This document shows, one piece after another, positions 1 to 7,922 of a stretch of 64,000 nucleotides of DNA. Each line of letters opens with the position of its first letter. Within the stretch, counting starts at the first letter, position 1. The notes beneath the pieces were generated by a model. The model searched no databases. It was not told the origin of the DNA and was given only the letters and a program-made list of their open reading frames with translations. The translations under genes and the position numbers were made by a program. This stretch comes from Streptomyces sp. JB150 (lineage in GTDB: Bacteria; Actinomycetota; Actinomycetes; Streptomycetales; Streptomycetaceae): NCBI RefSeq assembly GCF_011193355.1, contig NZ_CP049780.1:631686-695685 (forward strand), read 5' to 3'.

Positions 1-1
1 C

Positions 2-169
2 GGTGCGGACCCGCGGCAGGACCTGCGCCAAGCCCTGCGCGAGGCCAAGTCGCTGCTGGAGGCGGGTGAGGTCCTGCGCCCCGACGCGCCGCCCACCACC
101 CACGACACGCCGGGCGGAAAGCTCGTCGGTCTGCTGAGTCGCCGCGCGGGCGGGGAGGGAGTGCTGTGA
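2..169 (+). CDS. C-terminal end of an SRPBCC/cyclase-dehydrase-like protein (partial)
   Basis: Only the last 55 codons lie in the window; the gene enters from the left edge and ends at TGA 167-169. The visible tail has a helix (RQDLRQALREAKSLLEAGEV) followed by a proline-rich stretch. This layout recalls the end of SRPBCC-family proteins, where the last helix precedes a flexible 'GEV.T' tail. The stop overlaps the GTG start of the next gene (GTGA), which implies translational coupling with the alcohol dehydrogenase. The family name is an inference from a short tail and from Streptomyces gene order. Confidence 0.55.
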   Translation, partial: GADPRQDLRQALREAKSLLEAGEVLRPDAPPTTHDTPGGKLVGLLSRRAGGEGVL

Positions 170-1341
170 AGGCCCTGTGCTGGGAAGGCGTCAACAAGCT
201 CGCCGTGGAGCAGGTGCCCGATCCGGAACTGCGCAACGACCAGGACGTGATCGTACGGCTCATCGCGGGCACCACCTGCGGTTCGGACCTCCATCTCATC
301 GGCGGCTACATCCCGCTCATGCGCTCAGGTGACGTCATCGGCCACGAGTTCCTCGGCGAGGTCGTCGAGGTCGGCTCCGGCGTACGCAAGCACCGGGTGG
401 GCGACCGGGTGGTGGTCTCCTCGTTCGTCGGCTGCGGCCGGTGCTGGTACTGCGCCCACGACCTGTGGTCCCTGTGCGACAACACCAACACCAACCCCGG
501 TGTCGGCCAGGCCCTGTTCGGCGCCGACACGGGCGGCATCTTCGGCTACTCGCACGCCATGGGCGGCCTGCGCGGCAGCCACGCCGAGTACGTGCGCGTC
601 CCCTTCGCCGACTACGGCGCCTTCCCGGTCCCGGAGGGCGTCGACGACACCAGCGCCCTGTTCGTGTCCGACTCGGTGCCCACGGGCTGGATGGGCGCCG
701 ACCTGGCGGGCGTGAAGCCGGGCGACACGGTCGCCGTGTGGGGCTGCGGGGCGGTGGGCCAGATGGCCGCACGCGCCGCGATCGTGCTGGGCGCGGAGCG
801 GGTGATCTCCATCGACCGCATTCCCGAACGGCTGGAGATGACCGAGCGGTACATCGGCAGCGAGGTCATCGACTACACCGCCACCGATGTGGGGGCCGAA
901 CTGCGCGAACGCACCGGCGGCCGGGGGCCGGACGTGTGCATCGAGGCGGTCGGCATGGAAGCCCACAGCGACAGCCCCGTGCACCTCTACGACCAGGTCA
1001 AACAGCAACTGCGCCTGCAGACGGACCGCCCCACCGCCGTACGCCAGGCCATCCACGCCTGCCGCAAGGGTGGCACGGTGTTCGTCCTCGGTGTCTTCGC
1101 CGGCGCGGTCGACAAGTTCCCGCTGGGCGCGGTGATCAACAAGGGTCTGACCGTGCGGGGCGCGCAGCAGCACGGCCAGCGGTACATCCCGATGCTCCTG
1201 GACCGCCTGGCGACCGGCGAGCTGAGCACCGCCCACCTGGCGACCCACACCCTCTCCCTGGACCAGGCGCCGCGCGCGTACGACATGTTCAAGGAGAAGA
1301 CGGACGGCTGCGTCCGCGCGGTGATCCGCCCGGACGCGTGA
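166..1341 (+). CDS. Zinc-dependent alcohol dehydrogenase (MDR family, formaldehyde-dehydrogenase-like)
   Basis: This 391-residue medium-chain dehydrogenase should oxidise an alcohol or aldehyde adduct with NAD(P) in the cytosol. Near the N-terminus it has the catalytic-zinc cysteine (TTCGSDLH) and the GHEFLGEVVEVG motif. The structural-zinc loop CGRCWYCAHDLWSLC follows, and the Rossmann glycine motif is WGCGAVGQ. The length fits glutathione-independent formaldehyde dehydrogenase-like actinobacterial ADHs. The GTG start overlaps the preceding stop by four bases, so the two genes form one translation unit. The substrate cannot be read from the sequence. The gene converges on the next one through a short hairpin. 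Confidence 0.9.
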   Translation: MKALCWEGVNKLAVEQVPDPELRNDQDVIVRLIAGTTCGSDLHLIGGYIPLMRSGDVIGHEFLGEVVEVGSGVRKHRVGDRVVVSSFVGCGRCWYCAHDLWSLCDNTNTNPGVGQALFGADTGGIFGYSHAMGGLRGSHAEYVRVPFADYGAFPVPEGVDDTSALFVSDSVPTGWMGADLAGVKPGDTVAVWGCGAVGQMAARAAIVLGAERVISIDRIPERLEMTERYIGSEVIDYTATDVGAELRERTGGRGPDVCIEAVGMEAHSDSPVHLYDQVKQQLRLQTDRPTAVRQAIHACRKGGTVFVLGVFAGAVDKFPLGAVINKGLTVRGAQQHGQRYIPMLLDRLATGELSTAHLATHTLSLDQAPRAYDMFKEKTDGCVRAVIRPDA

Positions 1342-1357
1342 ACCGCCGGGGGGCGGT
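1342..1357. terminator. Short hairpin between convergent genes
   Basis: ACCGCC at 1342-1347 pairs with GGCGGT at 1352-1357 around a GGGG loop. It lies directly between the convergent alcohol dehydrogenase and quinone oxidoreductase genes. It has no T-tract, which is normal for Streptomyces, and the stem is only 6 bp, so this is a weak call. Confidence 0.35.
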
Positions 1358-2304
1358 CAGTCGGTGACGGACAGGACGATCTTGCCGGTGGTCCGGCGGG
1401 AGTCGCCGAGTTCGTGGGCCCGGGCCGCCTGGGCCAGCGGGAGCACCGCGGCGATCTCGGGGCGCAGCAGGCCCGCGTCGACGAGTGCCGCGATCTCGCG
1501 CAGGCCCGCCTGGTCGGCTTCCACGATCATGAATGCGGCGCGCCGGCCGAGGGCCGCCGCCTCGTCCGCGAGATACGCCTCGGCCGGGGAGGCGAGGGAG
1601 ACGAGCACGCCGCCCGGGCGCAGTACGCGCAGCGAGCGCGGCCCGCAGGCGCCTCCGATCGCGTCGACGACCACGTCGACCGGTTCGATCGCCGTCTCGA
1701 AGTCGGTCTCGGTGTAGTCGACGAGTTCGTCCGCGCCGAGGCCGCGCAGGAACGCGTGCTTGGCCGCGCGGGCGGTCCCGATCACGTGTGCGCCGCGTGC
1801 CTTGGCCACCTGGACGGCGAGGTGTCCGACGCCGCCCGCCGCCGCGTGGATCAGGACGCGCTGCCCCGGCCGCACCTCGGCGACGTCGACGAGCGCCTGC
1901 CAGGCGGTGAGCGCGGCCAGCGGCAGCGCCGCGGCCTGCGCATGGGTCAGGCCGCGCGGCTTGCGGACCAGGTGCCGGGCGGGCGAGGTCACGTACTCGG
2001 CGTAGGTTCCCGCCGGCAGCGGGTGGCGCGGCAGGCCGAACACCTCGTCGCCGGCCGCCAGCGTGGTCACTCCGGGACCGACCGCCTCGACCACGCCGGA
2101 GACGTCCCAGCCGAGCCGGACCAGTGTGCCGGCCAGTCCCCCGGAGGCGCGGTGCCAGGAGTCGGTCGGGTTGACGCCGGCCGCGTGTACCCGGACCAGT
2201 ACCTCGGCCGGACCGGGCTCCGGACGCCGCGCCTCGACCAGTCGCAGGACCTCGGGCCCGCCGAAGCCGTCCTGCCCGATCGCACGCATGATCGTCTCCC
2301 CCAT
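1357..2304 (-). CDS. NADP-dependent quinone oxidoreductase / zinc-less MDR alcohol dehydrogenase
   Basis: The 315-residue product belongs to the quinone-oxidoreductase branch of the MDR superfamily. It has the N-terminal GroES-like fold (GGPEVL, VHAAGVNPTDSW) and the nucleotide motif HAAAGGVGHLAVQ. It lacks the structural-zinc cysteine quartet seen in the neighbouring alcohol dehydrogenase. It probably reduces quinones or activated enones with NADPH. The chosen ATG at 2304 has GGGAG about 7 bases upstream; an internal ATG at 2289 with its own GGGGGAG is a real alternative (310 aa). The gene is divergent from a LysR regulator, the usual arrangement for a LysR target. Confidence 0.85.
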   Translation of the reverse strand: MGETIMRAIGQDGFGGPEVLRLVEARRPEPGPAEVLVRVHAAGVNPTDSWHRASGGLAGTLVRLGWDVSGVVEAVGPGVTTLAAGDEVFGLPRHPLPAGTYAEYVTSPARHLVRKPRGLTHAQAAALPLAALTAWQALVDVAEVRPGQRVLIHAAAGGVGHLAVQVAKARGAHVIGTARAAKHAFLRGLGADELVDYTETDFETAIEPVDVVVDAIGGACGPRSLRVLRPGGVLVSLASPAEAYLADEAAALGRRAAFMIVEADQAGLREIAALVDAGLLRPEIAAVLPLAQAARAHELGDSRRTTGKIVLSVTD

Positions 2305-2632
2305 GTGACTCTCCCGTTCTCGTTGGTGCGGGGCCCTTCGGCCCGGAGTTCTCGTGGCTCGCGGGTGCGGCCGGCGCGGAGCGAGCGCGCCCGGTCCGGA
2401 GCCGGGCCGCCGCGAACCGGCCGGCTGCGGCCTCCCGGCGACCGTCAGCGGCAACGCCCCGGGCGTGCGCCGTCGTCAGCACTGCACTGCACACAGCTGC
2501 TGAACACAGCACGTGAACACAGCAGGTCAACGCGGCACATCGCCGTCTGGCAGACTGCCCGCCGGCAACCGGCCGATCAACGCCCGATACGGCAACCCGT
2601 GTTTAGCCCCACTCAACACCGCAGGAGCGCCC
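2305..2632. promoter_or_regulatory. Divergent intergenic region with a direct repeat, candidate LysR operator
   Basis: This 328-bp region separates the quinone oxidoreductase from the LysR gene. It holds an 11-bp direct repeat TGAACACAGCA at 2501-2511 and 2514-2524 (13-bp period), preceded by related GCACTGCACACAGC sequence. The repeat sits about 110-130 bp upstream of the LysR start, where a LysR dimer-of-dimers site could control both genes. No clear -35/-10 pair was identified. Confidence 0.4.
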
Positions 2633-3562
2633 GTGTTCGAACGTCTGGAACTGGAGGCCTTCCTCACCCTGGCCGAGGAACTGCACTTCGGGCGCACCGC
2701 CGAACGTCTGCACGTGACCACCGGCCGGGTCAGCCAGACGATCAAGCAGCTGGAACGCCGGGTCGGCGCGGACCTGTTCGAGCGGACCAACCGCAGCGTT
2801 CGCCTCACGCCCCTCGGTCTGCGGCTCTACGAGGACGTCCGGCCGGCGTACGAACAGCTGCGGACGGCGATGGACCGCGCGGTGGCGGCCGTCCGCCGCG
2901 CCCGCAGCACCCTGCGGGTCGGTTACGTCGGCGCGGCAGCGGGCCAGGTCGTCCACCGGGCGGCGGACCTGTTCGCCCGGCAGGAGCCGGACTGCCTGGT
3001 CCGGGCCCGGGAGACCCAGGTCGCGGAGGCCCTCCAGCGGCTGCGCGCCGGTGACGTGGACGTCCTCGTCACCAGCCTGCCGCTCGCCGCGTCCGACATC
3101 ACCGTCGGCCCCGTGGTCTTCTCCGAGGCCCGGATGCTGGCCGTGCCGTCCCGGCACCCGCTCTCCGGCCGCACGGCGGTGGTCATGGAGGACCTCGGTG
3201 ACATACCCCTGCTGCGGCTGGCCGGCGCGTCGCCGGGCGACTGGCCCTCCGACCGCTGGCCGGAACGCACCCCGGAGGGGAGGCCCGTCCGCAGCGGGCC
3301 GCGTTTCGAGACGTTCCAGGAGGCCCTGCACCTGGTCGGGAGCGGAAGCGGGGCAGTGATCGTCGGCGCCCAGGTCACCCGCTTCTACGGCCGACCCGAC
3401 ATCACGTACATCCCCTTCTCCGACGCCCCGTCCGTCGACTGGGCACCTGTCTGGCTCAAGAGCGGCACCACGCCCTTGGTCCGCGCCTTCGCCCGCACCG
3501 CACGCGAGGCCGCCGACCAGGTCCACCGGGACAGTCAGGTGACCGACCGCCGAGTCCCGTAG
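2633..3562 (+). CDS. LysR-family transcriptional regulator
   Basis: The protein is a 309-residue LysR-type regulator. It starts with the canonical winged HTH (FERLELEAFLTLAEELHF, then RVSQTIKQLERRVGADLFER). A LysR substrate-binding domain follows, with typical strands (LRVGYVGAAAG; GDVDVLVTSLPL; LAVPSRHPL). I placed the start at GTG 2633 because the HTH begins exactly there and GGAG lies 7 bases upstream. The open frame reaches further up, but that extension has no family resemblance. The likely target is the divergent oxidoreductase. The effector is unknown. Confidence 0.88.
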   Translation: MFERLELEAFLTLAEELHFGRTAERLHVTTGRVSQTIKQLERRVGADLFERTNRSVRLTPLGLRLYEDVRPAYEQLRTAMDRAVAAVRRARSTLRVGYVGAAAGQVVHRAADLFARQEPDCLVRARETQVAEALQRLRAGDVDVLVTSLPLAASDITVGPVVFSEARMLAVPSRHPLSGRTAVVMEDLGDIPLLRLAGASPGDWPSDRWPERTPEGRPVRSGPRFETFQEALHLVGSGSGAVIVGAQVTRFYGRPDITYIPFSDAPSVDWAPVWLKSGTTPLVRAFARTAREAADQVHRDSQVTDRRVP

Positions 3563-3759
3563 TCCCTGCCCCTCCCATGGCGGGCGCACGCCGCGACCAC
3601 GTCGCGCAGGAAGCCACCGCCCACTGGGACCAGCGACCGGCTCGCCCGCGTGCGTCGGCCCACGCCGCAGCGCGGACGACCCCGCCCGGCGGCGGCGGTG
3701 GCTCGGCGCCCGCGGCGCTGTTCGCGCAGCGGGCCGGGACCTTCGGCCACAGCGGCGCA

Positions 3760-4524
3760 CTACGGGAGGACGATGTTGCGGCCGGGCCCGCCCTCGAGGG
3801 CGTCCTTCCCGGTGCCACCCCAGACGAGGTCGTCGCCGCCTTCGCCGTCCAGTGTGTCGTTGCCGGGGCCGCCGAGGACGATGTCGCGGCCGTCCCCGCC
3901 CATGGCGTGGTCGTCGCCGGGGCCGGCGTGCACGGTGTCGTCACCGCCGTAGCCCTCGATCATGTCGTCGCCCCGGCCGCCCCACATCTGCTGGTCGCTG
4001 CTGTCCCCCATCAGGTGGTCCATGCCGTCGCCGCCGTGCAGGGCGGCCGGTCCCATGACCATGTCGTTCCCCGCGCCGCCCAGCACCGTGCGTGCGGTGT
4101 GGGCGTGCAGTTCGTCGTCGCCGGCGCCACCGCTGACGGTGCCGATGCCGGGGGTGAAGGCGGCGATCGTGTCGTTGCCGTCGCCGAGGAAGACGTCGAT
4201 CCGGTCGGGCCGAGGGCTGTCGGCGGGCAGTTCGCAGACGACGGAGGTGGTGTCCTCGGCTCTGGAGTACGCACAGTGGTCGCCCGGTTCGAGCGGGACC
4301 ACGTCGCTGAAGCCGATCCGCCGGATCCCGTCGCTGGTGTACATGGAGAATATGCTGAGGTCGTTGGTCTGCCCTGCGGCGGCGGTGAAGACGATCGACT
4401 GAGTTGTCCAGTCGGCTCCGACGCGGGCCTTCGCCTCGGTGGTGGCGGCTGCCGGACCGACGGCGAGGCCGGCGGTGAACAGGATCACGGCGACCGCGCT
4501 GACGGCGGCTCGGTTTCGGTGCAT
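3760..4524 (-). CDS. Secreted calcium-binding protein with GGxGxD (RTX-type) repeats
   Basis: The 254-residue protein opens with a Sec signal peptide: basic start, hydrophobic VSAVAVILFTAGLAVG, and an AAA-type cleavage region near residue 27. After about 95 non-repetitive residues, roughly residues 125-250 hold ten or so nonapeptide-like repeats such as GGAGDDELH, GGAGNDMVM, GGRGDDMIEG and GGPGNDTLDG, which form a Ca2+-binding parallel beta-roll in this family. A Sec signal is unlike Gram-negative RTX toxins, which leave by type I secretion from a C-terminal signal. No toxin or enzyme domain is visible. It is divergent from the LPMO gene. Function unknown beyond extracellular Ca2+ binding. 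Confidence 0.82.
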   Translation of the reverse strand: MHRNRAAVSAVAVILFTAGLAVGPAAATTEAKARVGADWTTQSIVFTAAAGQTNDLSIFSMYTSDGIRRIGFSDVVPLEPGDHCAYSRAEDTTSVVCELPADSPRPDRIDVFLGDGNDTIAAFTPGIGTVSGGAGDDELHAHTARTVLGGAGNDMVMGPAALHGGDGMDHLMGDSSDQQMWGGRGDDMIEGYGGDDTVHAGPGDDHAMGGDGRDIVLGGPGNDTLDGEGGDDLVWGGTGKDALEGGPGRNIVLP

Positions 4525-4788
4525 GAGACCTCATCTCGCTGGAGTGACGGTGGACCGACCTGCTTGGCGTGGTGCTGCGGGGACCGGGCGGACCCGGTCG
4601 TGAAGGCAGTCTCCCCTGCTGGTCCAGATCTGCAAGACCGCGAATTTCAGGCTTCGCTGGCTCATTTCTGGCACAGCGAAGGCGAGTTGGCCGACGTCCA
4701 TCGTCCGTGCAACGGACCCGGGCGTCGATCCGCTCGCGGCAGATCCCCTGCTCGCCGCCCACCCCGGTAATCAACTGTGTTTGCTTCA

Positions 4789-4816
4789 TTGACATTTCAC
4801 CCGGAGGGCCTACCGT
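4789..4816 (+). promoter_or_regulatory. Vegetative-type promoter of the LPMO gene
   Basis: A perfect -35 TTGACA at 4789-4794 is followed after 16 bp by TACCGT (4811-4816), which fits the Streptomyces TAnnnT -10 pattern. The predicted transcription start, near 4823, falls inside the CebR-like palindrome. The rest of the 4525-4863 region (339 bp) showed no further feature, though it must also hold the promoter of the divergent calcium-binding protein. Confidence 0.6.
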
Positions 4817-4830
4817 TGGGAGCGCTCCCA
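4817..4830. promoter_or_regulatory. CebR-type operator (perfect 14-bp palindrome)
   Basis: TGGGAGCGCTCCCA is a perfect palindrome. It is identical to the box described for CebR, the LacI-family repressor of cellobiose/cellulose utilisation in Streptomyces. It sits immediately downstream of the -10 and over the expected start point, the standard place for repression. This implies the LPMO is released when cellobiose or cellotriose is present. The cebR gene itself is not in the window. Confidence 0.8.
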
Positions 4831-4863
4831 TTACAGTGCCGCAACTGGAAGGAGTCCCCCCAC

Positions 4864-5538
4864 ATGCGCAAACAGAGTCCGTTGACCGGGCGCTCGCGGT
4901 CGTCCCTCCGCCGGCCTCTCCAGGCGCTCGTCATGCTGTTCGCCGTGGTTGCCGGCGCACTGACCTGGTCGGCCCCCGCTCAGGCGCACGGCACCATCGT
5001 CAGCCCCGCCACCCGCGCGTACCAGTGCTGGAAGACGTGGGGCAGCAACCACACCAACCCGGCCATGCAGACCCAAGACCCCATGTGCTGGCAGGCCTTC
5101 CAGGCCAACCCCGACACCATGTGGAACTGGATGAGCGCGCTCCGCGACGGCCTCGGTGGCCAGTTCCAGGCGCGGACCCCCGACGGGACGCTCTGCAGCA
5201 ACAACCTCTCGAGGAACGCCAGCCTGAACAAGCCCGGGCCGTGGAAGACGACCAACGTCAGCAACAACTTCACGGTTCAGCTGTACGACCAGGCGTCCCA
5301 CGGTGCCGACTACTTCAGGGTCTACGTGAGCAAGCAGGGCTTCGACCCCAAGACCCAGACCCTGGGCTGGGGCAACCTCGACTTCATCACGCAGACCGGC
5401 CGCTTCGCCCCGGCGCAGAACATCTCGTTCCCCGTCCAGACCTCCGGCTACACCGGACACCACATCCTGTTCGTGATCTGGCAAGCCTCGCACCTCGACC
5501 AGGCCTACATGTGGTGCAGCGACGTGAACTTCGGCTGA
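4864..5538 (+). CDS. Secreted lytic polysaccharide monooxygenase (AA10 family)
   Basis: The 224-residue precursor has a basic N-terminus, a hydrophobic core and an AQA cleavage site, so the mature protein begins at His42 (HGTIVSPATRAYQCW). A free N-terminal histidine is the first ligand of the copper 'histidine brace'. The second is the His of QASHGADYFRVY. The C-terminal WCSDVNF strand is typical, with Tyr where many AA10 enzymes have the axial Phe. There is no carbohydrate-binding module. I chose ATG 4864 because it gives a proper signal peptide and has GGAAGGAG upstream; the frame is also open further left. The enzyme oxidatively cleaves crystalline polysaccharide outside the cell. The CebR box argues for cellulose over chitin. 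Confidence 0.92.
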   Translation: MRKQSPLTGRSRSSLRRPLQALVMLFAVVAGALTWSAPAQAHGTIVSPATRAYQCWKTWGSNHTNPAMQTQDPMCWQAFQANPDTMWNWMSALRDGLGGQFQARTPDGTLCSNNLSRNASLNKPGPWKTTNVSNNFTVQLYDQASHGADYFRVYVSKQGFDPKTQTLGWGNLDFITQTGRFAPAQNISFPVQTSGYTGHHILFVIWQASHLDQAYMWCSDVNFG

Positions 5539-5604
5539 GCCGGGGAGCGCCGCTCACGGCACCGACCTCTGCCGGGCGCCGGTAACCCGCCGCCCGGCCG
5601 ACCG

Positions 5605-5654
5605 AGCTCCGTCGGGGCAGGGGACCCATGTGGTCACCCTGCCCCGACGGAGCT
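5605..5654. terminator. Strong hairpin terminator after the LPMO gene
   Basis: An 18-bp perfect inverted repeat (arms 5605-5622 and 5637-5654, 14-nt loop) lies 67 bp after the LPMO stop. It is very GC-rich and has no T-tract, as is common for Streptomyces terminators. The rest of the 5539-5836 gap contains nothing recognisable. Confidence 0.75.
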
Positions 5655-5836
5655 TCCCGCGCTCCTGGTGCTGTGACGGAAACCTTCGCCGGGCCGCCCG
5701 TTGTGCTGGACGTCAGGACGGCCTGCGACGGGGGGCAGGAGACCGTCCCCGACCGCTGGGCATTGCGGACGGAACGTCATCGTCGCGACAGGTCCGCCGG
5801 TTCAGGTGCGCCGGCAGGGCCTGGACGCGTGTCGTG

Positions 5837-7381
5837 TCACTGGCCGCTCCGCGGGCTGTAGGGCTGGAGGAGCTGGTCGACGGGTGCGTAGTCGTCGGTG
5901 AGCGGTCGGGCATCGCCGATCCAGGAGGCGAGGTCGTCACCGGTCGCGATCCTCCAGCCGGTGTGCCGGGCGTCCAGCGCATCCTGGACCGCGCGCAGGT
6001 CGACCGGTCGGCCGGAGGCGACCATCACCAGATTGCCGCCCTCGGAAGCGGCGGCCGGGTCGAGGCCGATGTCGGCGGCTTCGCCGACGAGGGCGACGTG
6101 CTCGAAGGTCTCGCTGAGAGTGGCTGCTTCGGCACGTGCGAAGGCCATACCACCGTGATCGATGACGTTGGCGACGTACAGGCCGTCCTCGTCGAGCACC
6201 CGCCGTACGTCCTTCATCGCTTCGACCGTGGTGAGGTGCCACGGCACGCTGACGCCCCCGAAGGCGTCGCCGACAACGAGGTCACGACTGCCGGAGTCCA
6301 GTCGCCGCAGGCCGAGCCTGCCGTCCTCGGTACGTACGTCGATACCGGCTTGTGATCCCAGACCGAGTCGGTCGCGGTTGATGCGCACGACCCCGCTGTC
6401 GATCTCCGATACCAGGCTGCGCGTCCCGGGCCGCGTGGCCGCGAGGTAACGGGGGAAAGTGAGTCCGCCGCCACCCAGGTGGTAGGCAGCGAGTGGCTCA
6501 CCTCCGGGAAAGGCGGCATCGACCACCGACGCGATGGCGCGCACATACGTGAACTCCAGGAACGTCGGGTCGTCGAGGTCGACGTAGGAGTGCCGCACGC
6601 CGTCCAGAACGAGTGTCCGGCCGCTGCCCCGGTCGGGGTCCGCGACGACCCGTACGCAGTGGTACTTGGTCTCCGTGTCGCAGGCACCGGGCGCGACCAC
6701 GGTGGCGAGGCCGCCGGCCACGACCACGAGTGTCAGGGCAGGGGTGCCGCTCCACCCGCGCGTTCGCCACTCGACCAGCGCCGAGCCGAGCACCAGCAGC
6801 GTGCCGAGGCCGATCAGTATGCCGCTGACCGGCAACCGCGACACGAGGACGAAACCGGTGAGGACAGTGCCGGCGATGGCACCGACGGTGCCGACACCGG
6901 ACAGCCGGCCGACAACCGTTCCAGTCTCGGCGAGGCTGGTCAGACGCATCTTGGTCACGATCGGCGTCACTGCGGAGAGCAGCGCGCCCGGCACCAGGAT
7001 GGTCAGCGACGCGATGAACAGCAGCACCGGTGGTGCCCACTCCGCGGTGGTGCGCAGAACGGCCGGGGTGAGCGCCACGACCACTCCCGACACGCCGAGC
7101 GACGGGCCCAGGAGCCGGCGTGCATCGACCTGGTCAGCGATGCGCCCACCCAGCCAGGAGCCGACGGCGATCGCGGTGAGGGCGATCCCGATCACCATGG
7201 TGCTGGTCTCGAGGGTGAGACCGAGGTAGGGAGCCAGCAGCCGCAAAGCCACGATCTCGACCACCAGGACCGCGGCCGAGGACCCGAACACAAGCACGGC
7301 AGCGGCACGGGGACCCGGTCCGAAGTCGCCAGGCGTGCCCTCGGCGACAGGCGAGGAAGACGATCCGGTCACGAGCGACAT
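5837..7381 (-). CDS. Fused MFS-like membrane / spermidine-synthase-like protein
   Basis: From ATG 7381 the protein has 514 residues. The N-terminal ~290 residues form about eight to nine membrane helices (AAVLVFGSSAAVLVVEIVAL; LGLTLETSTMVIGIAL). The C-terminal half is a cytosolic spermidine-synthase-like Rossmann domain with a SAM-type glycine motif (YHLGGGGLTFPRYL), an acidic strand (LVSEIDSGVV) and DLVVGDAFGG. True polyamine synthesis is not assured: many such fusions lack a known substrate. The same frame is open for another 119 codons upstream, but that part encodes the start of an unrelated ATPase (separate entry), so I start at the methionine just before the membrane domain. The Shine-Dalgarno sequence there (AAGG, directly adjacent) is poor. 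Confidence 0.75.
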   Translation of the reverse strand: MSLVTGSSSSPVAEGTPGDFGPGPRAAAVLVFGSSAAVLVVEIVALRLLAPYLGLTLETSTMVIGIALTAIAVGSWLGGRIADQVDARRLLGPSLGVSGVVVALTPAVLRTTAEWAPPVLLFIASLTILVPGALLSAVTPIVTKMRLTSLAETGTVVGRLSGVGTVGAIAGTVLTGFVLVSRLPVSGILIGLGTLLVLGSALVEWRTRGWSGTPALTLVVVAGGLATVVAPGACDTETKYHCVRVVADPDRGSGRTLVLDGVRHSYVDLDDPTFLEFTYVRAIASVVDAAFPGGEPLAAYHLGGGGLTFPRYLAATRPGTRSLVSEIDSGVVRINRDRLGLGSQAGIDVRTEDGRLGLRRLDSGSRDLVVGDAFGGVSVPWHLTTVEAMKDVRRVLDEDGLYVANVIDHGGMAFARAEAATLSETFEHVALVGEAADIGLDPAAASEGGNLVMVASGRPVDLRAVQDALDARHTGWRIATGDDLASWIGDARPLTDDYAPVDQLLQPYSPRSGQ

Positions 7382-7738
7382 CCTTGCACGCGGCTCATCG
7401 AGGCGAGGCCGATACTTCCCGAGGAGACCGTCGGGGGCGACGGCGCACTGCCCCGCTGCGTGCAGCCTGCTACCACCGTTGGCGACGTACAACGTCCCCC
7501 ACTTGCCCTCCGCTTCATCCAGCAGAACGTGGACCCGTCCGTCGCTGCGGTCCCTCGAATGCGCGTCGTAGCCGTTCTGCAGCAGTTCGAAGGGCGAGCG
7601 GCCGGCGTACTCCCGTGCGCTCGCGTACGAAACTGCGTTCACCTGCCGCGCCAAGCGCTGGACTTGTTCTGACCGGGCACCCTCCAGCACGGACCGGCCG
7701 TACTCCCGTAGCTGCTCGGCCCGGGCGTTCCTCGCCAT
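7382..7738 (-). pseudogene. Truncated sacsin/HSP90-like (GHKL) ATPase, N-terminal fragment
   Basis: From ATG 7738, about 89 codons encode the beginning of a sacsin-type GHKL ATPase. The segment AREYAGRSPFELLQNGYDAH carries the N-box pattern E-x3-N-x2-DA, and GTLYVANGG corresponds to the first nucleotide-binding glycine motif. Homology-like sequence then stops, and about 30 unrelated codons lead without a stop into the spermidine-synthase-like gene. A full ATPase of this type would be several hundred residues longer, so this is a broken gene whose remaining frame happens to be joined to its neighbour. Such ATPases are common in Streptomyces defence islands. It is at the left edge of the accessory region. 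Confidence 0.65.
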
Positions 7739-7922
7739 GGTTCTCCCCTCACCTCAGCGTGATGAGGACGGTCTCCCGGCGCACTGACATAGAGGGCGTC
7801 AGGGATCACCGTGAGGAAGCGGGCGCACCTCCGCGCGCAACAGGAGTGGACTGGCGGGGCGGGCGTCGGGCAGATCGTCCGAACATCGTCCAGGCGCTTG
7901 TGTCGGACGGCATGATGGCAGC

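Noticed and set aside
4610..4640. GCTGGTCCAGATCTGC, slightly similar to a DasR site
   Set aside because: Matches only one half of the dre palindrome ACTGGTCTAGACCAGT; the right half is absent. The CebR box explains LPMO control better.
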